This document shows, in pieces, positions 1-10,424 of a stretch of 64,000 nt of DNA (its first letter is position 1; each line of letters starts with the position of its first letter). Source of the DNA: Heracleum sosnowskyi (lineage: Eukaryota; Streptophyta; Magnoliopsida; Apiales; Apiaceae); NCBI GenBank assembly GCA_030848705.1, contig CM061238.1:32828655-32892654 (forward strand), given 5' to 3'. A program made the translations under genes and the position numbers. The notes under the pieces were generated by a model. The model searched no databases. It was given only the letters and a program-made list of their open reading frames with translations, and was not told the origin of the DNA.

Positions 1-2
1 AA

Positions 3-1394
3 TTAAGTCAAGTAGGGAGAGAGGATAACAGCCGAGCCGATGCTCTGTCAAGATTGGCTTCATCCGAAACACACAACCTCACAGGTTCCATCTACCTGAC
101 TGAAGTGAAAAGCCCTTCAATCGACAAGCAACAATGCATGGAAATCCACCAAGGCATTAACTGGATGACCCCGATCAGGGCCTATCTAGAAAAAGATACT
201 TTGCCCCTGGACCGGAGAGAGGCTCAAAAAGTGAAGTACAGGGCAGCGAGCTACACCATCATCGGTAACAAGTTGTATAGAAGGTCAGCAACAGAACCCC
301 TTCTCCGATGTTTGGATCCCGAAGAACAAATACTGGCCTTAGAAACAGTTCACGAAGGAATATGCGGAGAACATCTTGCCGGTCGGTCACTTGCCTTCAA
401 AATCCTCAGACAAGGGTTTTATTGGCCGACTTTGCGAGAAGATGCGGCCGATTACGCAAAGAAGTGTCGACAATGCCAGTTATTCAGTACTATCCCGAAG
501 CAGCCACCAGAAGAAATGGCATCAGTCCTAAGCCCCATTCCTTTCGCCGTGTGGGCTGTAGATATCGTGGGAATTCTACCTAAGAGCACGAAACAAGCCA
601 AGTACTGCATAGTGGCGATCGACTATATGACCAAATGGGTTGAAGCAAGACCTTTGGCGACCATAACCGAAGAAGCAGCAAAAAAATTCATGTTAGAGCA
701 AGTCATACTCAGGTTCGGGATCCCGAAGGTCTGTGTATCCGACAATGGGACCCAATTCATCGGGAACAAATTCCGGAAGTTCTTGACGCATTTCGGAATA
801 CAACAGAAATTTAGCTCGGTCGGTCATCCTCAAGGAAATGGAGCAATCGAAGCTGCAAACAAAATCATCTTCGATGGAATAAAAAAGCGACTAGGAGACG
901 CCAAGGGCCTTTGGGCAGAAGAGTTAAACTGGGTGTTGTGGGCATACCGAACAACCCCACGTTCATCAACCGGAGAAACACCTTTCAAGTTGGCACTCGG
1001 GACCGACGCCCTGGTTCCTGTTGAGGTCGGACTGGACTCCTACCGAACGGAGGTATTCAACGTCGAAGCAAACGAATTCGGCCTTCGGGCCAATGTGGAT
1101 TTATTGGAAGAAGAGAGAGAGGCGGCTCACCTAAGGAATTTGAAATATCAGCTCCAGGCAGCCCAATACTACGACGCCGGAGTAAAGAAAAGGACCTTCA
1201 TGGTGGGAGATTTGGTGCTGCGGGAATTGGCTACTTCTATGCCAGCTAAGCAGGGAAAACTAATGCCAAACTGGGAAGGCCCGTATAAAGTAACTGAGGT
1301 GGTTCGACCTGGTACCTACAAATTAGCAACCACGTCTGGCGACCCGATCAAGAACACATGGCACGCCTCTAGGTTACGAAGATATTACCAGTAG
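3..1394 (+). CDS. Ty3/gypsy pol, C-terminal part: RNase H end and integrase (partial)
   Basis: The frame is open from the left edge and reads NSRADALSRLAS, the usual C-terminal end of gypsy RNase H, before the integrase. The integrase inserts element cDNA into host DNA. Its HHCC zinc finger runs from HEGICGEH to CRQCQ (about 350-480 nt). The catalytic triad is visible as D in AVDIVG, D in SDNGTQF and E in NGAIEAANK. The C-terminal part has the GPY-type motif (WEGPYKV) and ends HASRLRRYYQ with no chromodomain. The stop is TAG at 1392-1394. No frameshift or nonsense codon is visible, so this part looks young. Only the left boundary is artificial, cut by the window edge. Confidence 0.9.
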   Translation, partial: LSQVGREDNSRADALSRLASSETHNLTGSIYLTEVKSPSIDKQQCMEIHQGINWMTPIRAYLEKDTLPLDRREAQKVKYRAASYTIIGNKLYRRSATEPLLRCLDPEEQILALETVHEGICGEHLAGRSLAFKILRQGFYWPTLREDAADYAKKCRQCQLFSTIPKQPPEEMASVLSPIPFAVWAVDIVGILPKSTKQAKYCIVAIDYMTKWVEARPLATITEEAAKKFMLEQVILRFGIPKVCVSDNGTQFIGNKFRKFLTHFGIQQKFSSVGHPQGNGAIEAANKIIFDGIKKRLGDAKGLWAEELNWVLWAYRTTPRSSTGETPFKLALGTDALVPVEVGLDSYRTEVFNVEANEFGLRANVDLLEEEREAAHLRNLKYQLQAAQYYDAGVKKRTFMVGDLVLRELATSMPAKQGKLMPNWEGPYKVTEVVRPGTYKLATTSGDPIKNTWHASRLRRYYQ

Positions 1395-1730
1395 CCTTCA
1401 TCCAATCTAGAGGAATATGGCCGAACAAAAGGTGCTCGCCACTCAAGTTCTTGTTTTCACTTCATACTAAGTTTTTTTTTCTCTGAAAAGCATGTAAAGT
1501 TGAATAATTTATCAATAAAATACATGTTCCCCTGTTCTACTTATTTTATCAGTTATGCATTATAATGTTATAAGTCGGACATTTATCTGGGGACGACCAG
1601 AAACGATAAATGCCACGACTTCTTGAATAATGTTTCATAAATTTGGCGATCGGATAACCAAACAGCCAAACTTTGGGAGAATCCAGAGATGTTAGGCGAA
1701 AAAGAAAGCCGAAGATACATATAATGGTTA

Positions 1731-2013
1731 AATTTTATTAATTATGTTAAGGCAAAATGAAGCCGAAGACACATAAAACTGATTGAATTACGTTAAGGCG
1801 AAGTTGATAAGCCGAAGACACGTAAATTTTATTAATTATGTTAAGGCAAAATGAAGCCGAAGACACATAAAACTGATTGAATTACGGCGAAGTTGATAAG
1901 CCGAAGACACGTAAATTTTATTAATTATGTTAAGGCAAAATGAAGCCGAAGACACATAAAACTGATTGAATTACGTTAAGGCGAAGTTGATAAGCCGAAG
2001 ACACGTAAATTTT
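1731..2013 (+). repeat. 94-bp tandem repeat in the Tat 3' region
   Basis: Three full units start near 1731, 1825 and 1914, with a fourth beginning at 2008. The periods are 94, 89 and 94 bp; the middle unit lacks about 5 bp (ATTACGGCGA against ATTACGTTAAGGCGA). Each unit has two half-units built around AAGCCGAAGACAC. The region lies between pol and the antisense ORF, where Tat elements commonly carry such arrays. Confidence 0.9.
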
Positions 2014-2199
2014 ACAAAATATGTTGAAGGCAATGATTGAAGGCCGAAGATGCATAAAATTTATAAATTATGTTAAAGGCGGAATAAAAGCCGAAAAGTC
2101 ACTAATAAAAGGCCCGAAGGCTTAATAAAGTACAAAGAGTTAAAACCCGAAGGCTTAATAAAGTACAAGCTACAAAAGGAAATATTACTGCCCGAAGGC

Positions 2200-4024
2200 C
2201 TAATCTGACAGATCCTCGTCTTCGCCTGAGGAGACCGCCGGAAGCTCGTCCTCATCAGGGCGACCGACGGGATCGCTGAAACCAGGCTCTATCAGGGGCT
2301 GATGATCCAAGCCCATGGCGGCCGCCCTCCTCACGACTTCGTCGTGGCCCATCTGGTAGCACCGCTCTTCGGCGATCAGCCGCAGCTTGGTCTCCTTACG
2401 AGCCAGCTTCCTCGAAGCCTTGAGGGACAGGTTCCGACGAGTCAGCCTAGCCCGAAGGGAATCCAGCTCCTTCTGCATCGCCTCCTTGTCAGCCCTTAGC
2501 GCCATAGATTGGCCTTCTAGCCTTTCCACATCGCCAACAGCTTGGCGGAGAGCAGCCTCCGATCGGACCGACCGAACCTCCAGTTCCCGAAGTTGGTCGA
2601 ATCTACCCTGCATATCCTTCACCTTGTCGGTGATAACAGCAGCCATCGGCGTCGCCTAAAATAAGGAAAAAGACCTTGGTTAAAAAAATGCAAGAACAAG
2701 AAATTGAAAGGAAAAGCAAATATATTACCAAAGAAAGGAAGGCCATCATGTCGGCGCAGGCATCGGCGATATCCAACCGATCGTAGTTAGGGCGATCAGC
2801 CGGGAGCACCAAAGCCGGCATAAATCAAGAGCTATCTCCTTGATCGCCTTAGGGTCGGCCGAGGTGACAGCATCGGACTCCAGGATCGCCCACTGAGGAA
2901 CGTACGTCTTCAGAACGTCCCCCCGCCGAACCCTCTTCCTGACCAGGGGAGTCTCGGTCACCTGCTCCGCATTCTCGGTTCGAGAGGGAGACGTCGGGAC
3001 CGATTGTTCAGGTGCCCGCTTATCGCCCTCCTGGCGATCCTCATTAGTCGCAGCCCCCGTCCCGGCCGCTTCGGCTGCCTCGGCCGTTTCAGCCATCCTA
3101 GCCGCTAAAGCTGCCTGCTCCGTCTCAAACTTGGCCCTCTTTCGTTCAACGATAGCCTGGCGAGAAGACACTGTAAAAGGAAGAAAAAGGTGTTAGACAT
3201 TTTAAAAGACAGCATAAAAAGGAAGACAGAAGCACAGAAGAAAGAAAAGTAAAAATCTAGTGCAAGGGACGAGGAATGTTACCATTACCCCATAGGGCGA
3301 AAAGCCATTAGCGATCCCTAAGGTCCTCTAAGGGAATCCGGCCCATATCAAAATTGCACAACCTTCGGTATTCATGCAATTCGCCACCCGAAAGGGTGGG
3401 TTTAACTATTTTGGTCGAAGGATCAACCACCTGCCACTGAGACGCAGCACCGATCTTAGGGCCCGAGATAAAGCACCACTTGTCGTGACTGCCTTTGTTG
3501 TTAGAATTGGTCTCTACCCACTCGGCCCTGTTAGTACGGCGAACGATGGAGTAGAAACCCTTGCTCTTACCATTCTTCCGGAAGTCGTGATGGTGCCAGA
3601 ACAGGGCGGGAGTTGGGTCAACGTTGGCCGCCAGACATCGGCATTGGAAGCCGTTCATATGCAAAAATCCATTTGGATCCATTTGGCCCAAAGCTATCCC
3701 CATCTGGGCGAATAGTTGCTTCACTATGGGAAGCATCGGAACCCGAAAACCGCATTTTAAAGCGGCTTCAGAGATTCCGGTGGCCACATCACCATAGCCC
3801 TTCGGGACAGGAGGATTGAACCATATCCTGTCGGCAGCTCTCGGCAGATACGTATGCCAGGCACCGGTCGGGATATCGAACTCTTTCGGTAACTTAGCCA
3901 CCCTGTCCTCAGACAACCGAGTCGGATGATTCGCCGCGGGGAATTCATCGACATCATGAAACGGGTATCTGTCCGGAGATATAGATCTGGGAGATTGTCC
4001 CGAGGTAGAAGCCGACCGATCCAT
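2200..4024 (-). pseudogene. Antisense extra ORF (aORF) of the Tat element, three exons, broken
   Basis: Read on the minus strand, three coding blocks are separated by intron-like gaps. Block 1 (4024-3308) starts MDRSASTSGQ and has a domain like the 'putative gypsy type transposon' family (PF04195-like): EAALKCGFRVPML, QMDPNGFLHMNGF. It stops at a TAA near 3308, but the frame after it reads WLFALWG up to a GTAATG donor, so the stop may be a mutation. Block 2 (about 3172-2731) follows the acceptor TTTTACAG and is acidic and alanine-rich. It needs one frameshift near 2822 to continue as PALVLPADRPNYDRLD. Block 3 (about 2657-2200) follows TTATTTTAG and is a coiled coil with an acidic tail. Function is unknown; Tat elements are known to carry such ORFs in either orientation. 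Confidence 0.7.
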
Positions 4025-4186
4025 AATTCCTGCATTAATATGAAGAAATTAGCCTTGTACTCGGACATGGACAAGAAAGAGAAGAAAGGAAAAGTGGTCG
4101 CCGAGTACAGGGGGCTTGGATCGGTCGGGGAGTTACTAGCTTCTAAGCCAATGAAAAAAGGAGTAATCTCTAAAGGAGCTACGCAG

Positions 4187-4302
4187 CCCGAAGACTGTTC
4201 TAAGGGTTGACCCGTCCCGAAGGTTGTTCTAAGGACGAATTCATCCCGAAGATCGTTCTAGGGACAAATTGGCCTCAGAAATTGTTCTTAGGATGAATCT
4301 AC
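4187..4302 (+). repeat. 29-bp tandem repeat, four units
   Basis: Units begin at 4187, 4216, 4245 and 4274, exactly 29 bp apart. They share the pattern CCCGAAG-(A/G)-TGTTCTAAGG, and the last unit is the most diverged. The array sits between the start of the antisense ORF and the 3' LTR, where it could act as the aORF promoter or 5' leader. I see no coding potential. Confidence 0.8.
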
Positions 4303-4857
4303 CTACTGGTCTGACTACCGACATAATTATGGCTACATTTTCAACAGCAAGTATAACCCAAAGCAAAAAATACTATTATACCTAAATTATAGTGGACATA
4401 ATCGGAAAAGTTCAACGTGAAATGGGAAATCGCGAAAAAAGATACAGAGAACTTACTTGTGATACGAGCTGGAGGAGGATTTGAACTCGAGACAATGGAG
4501 ATTGTTGATAACTGCAAATAGATGGGCTGGAGAGAAACTGGCAGAATGTCTTTGCTTTTGAATATGTGAGTGACGACGATTGGGGGGAAATTTGGCATTT
4601 ATACAGAAGGATATGTGACGTTTTGACAGTAAAATGTAAGCGTTTAATCTCGATCGCACGATCCAAGTCGTTTGGGATTCGACGGTGATGATCCAGTACT
4701 AATCTCGAGAAATTACGGCTGTCATCATTAATTACGACACGATTCTCTAGGTGACATGTCATAAACGGATAGACACGGAACCGTTGGAGTCTATCCCGAA
4801 GAGAAGTAAAGAGCTAGGACTCCGGACGCATTGACATCCGACCGAAGTCCAGGGACA
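4303..4857. other. Tat 3' untranslated region before the LTR
   Basis: No gene is supported here. Short minus-strand reading frames lack any recognisable domain and overlap each other. The stretch ends with a weak purine-rich run before the LTR (GTCCAGGGACA), a poor match to a polypurine tract. Confidence 0.6.
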
Positions 4858-5270
4858 TGTTGGGGGCCCAACCGAGATCGGGCCGAATAGTGATTGGGCC
4901 GAGAAGTAATTGGGCCGAACGGTCACAGCCCACTTCTTCGTCTAGGTCCGTTGGATCTGACCGTTGCTTGACCGAGTCACCCGACTATTCAGGCGTAAGA
5001 ACAGGACCACGCACGTGGCTGTTGCTCCCGAACAATCCGGGCGAACGGTTACCAGAGTGCCTATAAAAGCACCTGACAGGTTTGAATGAAGAAATAATAC
5101 TCATTTTACGCTCACAAATACTTACACGTTCATTTAAACCTAATTGGAACCTCTAATTTATTCTCACACCGGAGGTGAATCGGGGGCCCAATCCCTCGCA
5201 TTCTTCTCTTTTGACAGGTCGCCCCGAAGAGCTTCCTGGAGTGCAACCCGACAGAAAATTGGTTCCAACA
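4858..5270 (+). repeat. 3' LTR of the Tat element
   Basis: Begins TGTTGGGGGCCC and ends GGTTCCAACA, giving imperfect inverted ends TGTTGG/CCAACA. Length is about 413 bp. A TATA-like TATAAAA lies at 5062-5068. The boundaries rest on the TG...CA ends and on the position after pol and the repeats, because the 5' LTR is not in the window for comparison. Short frames inside it are not genes. Confidence 0.75.
5062..5068 (+). promoter_or_regulatory. TATA box of the Tat LTR
   Basis: TATAAAA lies about 205 bp from the LTR start, where the U3 promoter is expected. Transcription would start about 30 bp downstream. Confidence 0.55.
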
Positions 5271-5593
5271 CATACACACACCAGAAGGCAACCCCTCACA
5301 AAACTCCTATCTCAACAACCCTAGCCCCTTCCCAGGCAAAACATGAAAACATAACACGGGTCCAGCAAATACTTTATAAAGAGGCAAATTGTCTGTTCAC
5401 AACATTGAAAAATCTCACAATTATGAACCTCAACTATTTACTTTTGATGTAAGTAATCAGAAACCTCATAATAAAAAAGGACCAAAACAATCTATTCAAC
5501 CACAAAATTCAGAATTCCAAAAACAGAAATATATAATTAGATAGAGCACTACTACCAGCGTATAGATTCCCATTGTTCACCAATTTAAGTGAA
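5271..5593. other. Flanking DNA, no gene seen
   Basis: About 320 bp between the gypsy LTR and the Helitron end. It is AT-rich with no domain-bearing frame. Confidence 0.5.
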
Positions 5594-5830
5594 CTAGCTT
5601 TATAACCCGTGCGAGGCACGTGTATGTTCTTCATTCTTCTGTTATAAAATGATAGGCCGATTTATTAAATATAATATATGTTTTGTTGCAAGTGGGATTA
5701 GTTTTTGTTAGAAAAGGTCATATATATTTAATCATGTAAATATATGCATGCATGTGAAATGTATTATAGGTTCTGTTGTGAATGAAATCTTTTTTCATTG
5801 AAAAAGATCATATCTAATAACGACGTACAA

Positions 5831-6342
5831 TCTATACTCTTTATTAATAAGCAAAACAATGTGAAAATGGCGCGCGGTACTAAAGTACCAAAGTACCAAA
5901 TTTGGTTATCACTTAACCCGGGTTCGATTCCTCGCAACTACATAATTAAAAATTTGGTTATCACTTAACCCGGGTTTGATTCCTCGCAACTACATAATTA
6001 TACAAGATTTATTTACTTTGAATTCTTTAGCTTCATCCAGGGTTCGATTCCTTACAACTACGTAATTATACAAGATTTATTTATTTACTTTAAATTCAAT
6101 AATTTCATCGAGCGTTAGATTCTTTGCAGCTACGTAGTCATACAAGATTTATTTATTTACTTTAATTTTTTTAGCTTTATGCACAGTTCGATTATCTATA
6201 ATAGTTATTTATTTATTATATATTTTTATCATTCAATTCTCGAGAAATACATTTTTAAATAATATTTATTAATAATTTATTAATAATAATATTTTAATGT
6301 CGACTCATGCTCGGCCCATGCTTGGCACGGGTTATAAGCTAG
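5831..6342 (+). mobile_element. Small non-autonomous Helitron (Helitron F), nested
   Basis: The 5' end is TCTATACTCTTTATTAATAA after a host A at 5830. The 3' end is CCCATGC-TTG-GCACGGG followed by TTATAAGCTAG and a host T at 6343. Insertion between A and T fits Helitrons. Length is 512 bp, with no coding capacity. The same family recurs on the minus strand at 30229-30585, sharing both termini, which confirms the boundaries. Confidence 0.85.
5898..6215 (+). repeat. Degenerate tandem repeat with B-box-like core in Helitron F
   Basis: Four to five units of roughly 50-85 bp carry a core like GGGTTCGATTCCTCGCAACTA, read as GTTCGATTC, GTTTGATTC, GTTCGATTC, GTTAGATTC and GTTCGATTA. Each is followed by CATAATTATACAAGATTTA. 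GTTCGATTC matches the RNA polymerase III B box. Confidence 0.7.
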
Positions 6343-7200
6343 TAAAAGTAAGACCTGTAATTTTAAAGTGCTTGCAGTCTTGTAATTACGGGAGATTGAA
6401 CTATTTTAAATGAGTGTGACTGTTTACTATATAAGCAAATAAATGTAATGAACCAAATAGCGAACCTGGATACAAAATATGCAATAAGGCCAATAGTTTG
6501 TTTTTTCAATTTAGCAAAATAAGATTTGATATGCAGATCAAATCATATTTTACTAACTTCGAAAAACGAACCTATTGCCTTATTATTACATCTTCCGTAT
6601 CCAAATTCCTTATTTGATTGATATTCATTGTCCACTCGCCATATTCATTATTTTTTATCATCATTTATTTGATCTATAATTACTTTTAATCTCCCTAAAC
6701 CGTCTGCTATATAAGAAAATAAATGTAATGAATCAAATAACGAGCCTAGATACGAAATATGCAATAAGGCCAATAGTTTTTTTTTTAATTTAGCAAAATA
6801 AGATTTCATATGCATCACTTTGCAATAGTGAATAAAGCTCTAAATTAGTTGGTAATCTCTTTCAATTAACAATTATCAATCATCATTGTCATAATTTATT
6901 TAATATTTAAAATTTTTAATATTTTCTATAAAAAATAATATCTAGTCATAAATTGTTAATATTAAATATTGAAATAATAATAAATATCAATGATATGCAA
7001 TAATGAGTTGGACAAAATTAATGTACACATATTAAAGTAGATGAGTATTAATTGTAATTAATACATGTATAATTAAAATATAATTTAGAACGGTATTTTG
7101 GTAATTTAACTTGAATAAATTGGCTCATTGAACCCCTTAGTTGCTCTATTATAAATATAATAGATAGATATATATTGATTGTATATAGAATTTTTAATCT

Positions 7201-7848
7201 AATAGTATATATAATATGAGTAAATATATACTTATTGCAAATAAACATGATTTACAATATAAAAATATTAATATAATTCTTTTGCCAATGGACCAATTTC
7301 AATTTATAACATTTTGTTTATCTATTTTGCATGAGTTTTTCTCTAATATGGTCAAATATATGATTTTAAGGCACTTGTGAAAATAGATTATCTACCTTAC
7401 CAAGTAGATTACAAGAAGAGACCAAAATAGAATATAAAATATTGAGTATTTGCACATATTAATAAAGAGTTTTATAATATAGCCAAAAGTGATGTCTAGC
7501 ATAGTGGTTAGAAGTGTCCTTTCTAATAGTATATATAATGTGAGCAAATATATACTTATTGCAAATAAACATGATTTACAATATAAAAATATTAATATAA
7601 TTCTTTTGCCAATGGACCAATTTCAATTTATAAAATTTTTTATATCTATTTTGCATGAGTTTTTCTCTAATATGGTCAAATATATGATTTTAAGGCACTT
7701 GTGAAAATAGATTATCTAGCTTACCAAGTAGATTACAAGAAGAGACCAAAATAGAATATAACATATTGAGTATTTGCACATATTAATAAAGAGTTTTATA
7801 ATATAGCCAAAAGTGATGTCTAGCATAGTGGTTAGAAGTGTCCTCTCT
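7201..7848 (+). repeat. Tandem duplication, 324-bp period, in Helitron E
   Basis: The copy starting AATAGTATATATAATATGAG at 7201 is repeated from 7525 with only scattered differences. The first copy ends just after TAGCATAGTGGTTAGAAG, cutting the tRNA-like module in half. The second copy carries the full module. Confidence 0.9.
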
Positions 7849-7885
7849 AATTTAGAGGTCAAGGGTTCAACTCCCACTAGAAATG
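7808..7885 (+). other. tRNA-like module in Helitron E
   Basis: An A-box-like TAGCATAGTGGTTA is followed by a 5-bp anticodon-type stem CCTCT/AGAGG around a 7-base loop CTAATTT, then a B-box-like GGGTTCAACTCCC. The loop has T in the U33 position and AAT in the anticodon position. No acceptor stem is evident, so this is a tRNA-derived relic, not a working tRNA gene. It runs antisense to its Helitron. Confidence 0.55.
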
Positions 7886-7991
7886 ACTTTTTTATCATTA
7901 ATATAATAAGTAGGGGTAATTTGGTAATTTCACACTGATTAAATTGTCTCAATCAACCCCCCAGTTGCTCTATTATATATATAATAATAGA

Positions 7992-9648
7992 TGAATCAAA
8001 TCTCAAATGCCACAAATTGTGCAATCCATAAATACCAATTCATAAGGGAAAATGAACCACACAGGAAAAAGAGAAAGCACGTGAATAGATCAAGTACTTA
8101 CGGGCATACGTTCATCCACACTAATCCAACAGCTTGGCACCACCTACAACTCTCGATTCTCAATTTTCAATCCTCCAAACTCCAGCAGATTAATCAGGTT
8201 ATGCTCGGAAAATTAATCCAACCACACTTTCGATCACCCAATTAACCGATTAAAATGTCTCACGACGACGGAGACTGAAGAACTATTTGTTGTTAATGAG
8301 GAACCGCAACCCTATCCCTTTTCATGCCGGACACGAAAGCACAATACGTAGTCACCCGCACAACAAATAAATCTGTAAAGGGCAAACTTGTCTTTTCACT
8401 GTATTAAAAAATCTCAGAATACTTTCTCCTTGTTGGCGTATTATATATAGAAAGATTATAGGTGTATGTCGTAGTATACATGACATATCATACCTTTAAC
8501 ATGGAGTTATGATTTTAAAAAGTATAGATTAGTTTTTATATTAACAATATTTTTAAAACTAATTAAGCATATCTACGTGACATATCACACCATTAATAAG
8601 AGTTTCTAGTTTTAGTAAAGAGATTAATTTTTAATTTAATAACAGTTAATTTGAAATTAAATCAATTATATTAAACTAATAAAAATTAATAATTATATGT
8701 ATATCGCGATATACATGGCATACCGCGGATGAAATACACATCCGAAGAGAGACAGTTCAAAATCCAAAATCTTTCATTATCAAAATTTCGTTATTTCAAC
8801 AATCTCCGAAATTAGTTATTACCAAATTCATCCGTTAACAATAAATAACAACATGAACCACGTCTATAGCAACACCAAACCGTGCTGCAAAAAACAGTGC
8901 CGCGTCTATTGATCCACAAAACATTATGCAGAAGTAAAAACTGTGATACGAAACACACTTTTTCAGGAAAAGTGAATAATGTATGTCATAGTAAAGTTTA
9001 CCTCTTTCTGAATTGACATCTGTTTTGCTAAATTATTGTCAAGAAAATAACGTTATGCAATTCAAGTACTCCATAAGTTGTAACTATTATTTTGGAGCAC
9101 TACTCTCTATGTTGAAACTTTCACCTATAATTCCAAAATTAAAATTTATTCTTTCATGACCACTTGTGCCATGATTTCCTTATGACACGCTGAAATTCAA
9201 TACCTCTTGTTATTGGATCCTCCTGACCCTCTTTCATGTTCTTCATTAGAAGCTTTGGTTGACTCGTCTTTAAAAAACATGATTTGATTATTGTTTCCAA
9301 GAGGTTGCATCTTTCTCTCAGATTCAACCATCCACAAACTTGAACCTCTCATGCAGAAGTCATGGCATGCAAATACACTCACACCCTTAAGATTATTGAA
9401 GCTATGATACCATGATGTTGTTTTGATACAAGAGGAAGAGAAAGAGATATATCATTGGTGGAAGCAAATACTTCTATAGGAAAACAAAATTTATCACAAG
9501 GCTCTTCGTATTGAACTCATATTAGACAAACTTGCATGATAAGTTCCACATAAATGGCCTAATCAATTACAAATATTTCTGCAATCAATCAACATTAGAA
9601 CATAATCATACATTCAATATTTCAGTTACAATTTTACATAAAAATATT
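7992..9648. other. AT-rich intergenic DNA
   Basis: No gene is supported. A 20-bp perfect palindrome lies at 8697-8716. Related direct repeats of a GTATACATGACATATCA-like sequence occur near 8475, 8570 and 8710. A minus-strand frame at 9197-9382 starts with MSVFACHDFCMRGSSLW and has no recognised domain; it may be a decayed exon. Confidence 0.5.
8697..8716. repeat. 20-bp perfect palindrome
   Basis: ATGTATATCGCGATATACAT equals its own reverse complement. It lies in AT-rich DNA with no adjacent gene. Confidence 0.9.
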
Positions 9649-10424
9649 TCAATACTCTTCTTGGTTACAATCGCTAGGTATTATCTCGGGTAAATAATAT
9701 TCTCTGCTCTTTTCTTGCAAGGCTAAGGTGGACTCGAGACCGACCACAACCTCAGCCATAGTGGGACGGTGTTTAGGTCTAATATCAATACATTGGATTG
9801 CAACTCTTACCAACACCGCTAATGAATCAGGAGATGCCTCCTCCTTCATTCGTGGATCAATAATCTGCCCAAATATATCCTTATCGAAGCAGTGTTGTGC
9901 CCATCCAGCTAATATATCCTTAGCACACTCAAAATCTTGAGGCGTTGAACCCATGACCGAGGTTGCAGAGAAGAATCACCTAGTTTAACCCTTTTATACA
10001 GATGATCAGCTAGTGTTCCACCTGGCATAATTTCGTAAACCAAAATCATCTCATAACCTTCATCACAATAACCGATCAAAGACACTAGATGGCTGTGTCG
10101 AAGTTTTGTGAGCATTTGAATCTCTGCCAGGAATTCCTTGGAACCCTGTTTGGACATGGATTTTAACCGTTTTATGGCAACTGCAGTTGGTGTATCTCTG
10201 ACTGCAAGAGTCCCTTTATAAACATATCCAAAATCACCTTTCCCAATCACTAAATCATCATGGAAGTTAGATGTCGCTTTCAGCATTTCATCAAGAGGGA
10301 AGCGGCAACACAATTGTCGAGTAGACAATGATATGAGGTGGTTGTTCCGCTTCCCAATTTCTGCCTGTTGAAGTTGTTGGAACTTATAAACCACAAAATT
10401 CAAGATAATGATGAGAATAATCAC
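9649..10424 (-). pseudogene. CrRLK1L (FERONIA-like) receptor kinase pseudogene 1
   Basis: The minus-strand product begins with a membrane segment (MIILIIILNFVVYKF) and enters a kinase domain. The glycine loop is GKGDFGYVYKG, the ATP lysine is in AIKRLK, and RHSHLVSLIGYCDEG and MPGGTLADHLYKR are typical of the At5g39000-type CrRLK1L group. After WVQRLKI the frame breaks and rejoins at DILAGWAQHCFDKD, ending PSDCNQEEY. The whole centre of the kinase is missing (catalytic loop, DFG and activation segment). The junction carries a short DFECAKD patch identical to the neighbouring RLCK gene. No malectin-like ectodomain is seen. It cannot encode a working kinase. Confidence 0.8.

Larger units (their letters stand above)
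1..5270 (+). mobile_element. Ty3/gypsy LTR retrotransposon, Tat lineage, 3' part
   Basis: The element enters from the left edge, so its 5' LTR, gag, protease and reverse transcriptase are outside the window. Visible in order are the end of RNase H, the integrase, a repeat-rich 3' region, an antisense extra ORF and the 3' LTR. An integrase without a chromodomain, plus an antisense ORF and tandem repeats between pol and the 3' LTR, are known hallmarks of the Tat lineage. The right end is taken as the CCAACA at 5265-5270. A target duplication cannot be checked because the left end is missing. Confidence 0.85.
5594..7991 (-). mobile_element. Non-autonomous Helitron (Helitron E), minus strand
   Basis: Its 3' end is at the left. 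On the minus strand a CGTGC-CTC-GCACG hairpin is followed by GGGTTATAAAGCTAG, with a host T next. Hairpin plus CTAG is the standard plant Helitron 3' end. The 5' end at 7991 reads TCTATTATTATATATATAAT after a host A. No helicase or Rep frame is present, so it would depend on proteins encoded elsewhere. It contains a nested plus-strand Helitron, a 324-bp tandem duplication and a tRNA-like module. A second 5'-end-like sequence at 7130-7170 suggests an older internal end or rearrangement. Confidence 0.7.

Noticed and set aside
1731..2013. CRISPR array
   Set aside because: The repeats are contiguous without unique spacers, in a plant retrotransposon.
4857..5066. Coding frame in the gypsy LTR
   Set aside because: It overlaps the LTR promoter and has no domain; explained by GC-rich LTR sequence.
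7808..7885. A functional tRNA-Ile gene
   Set aside because: A and B boxes and an anticodon arm are present, but there is no pairing acceptor stem, and the module sits inside a Helitron with a half copy beside it.
9197..9382. Small minus-strand gene
   Set aside because: 61 codons with no recognisable domain or promoter; could equally be a chance frame or a decayed exon.
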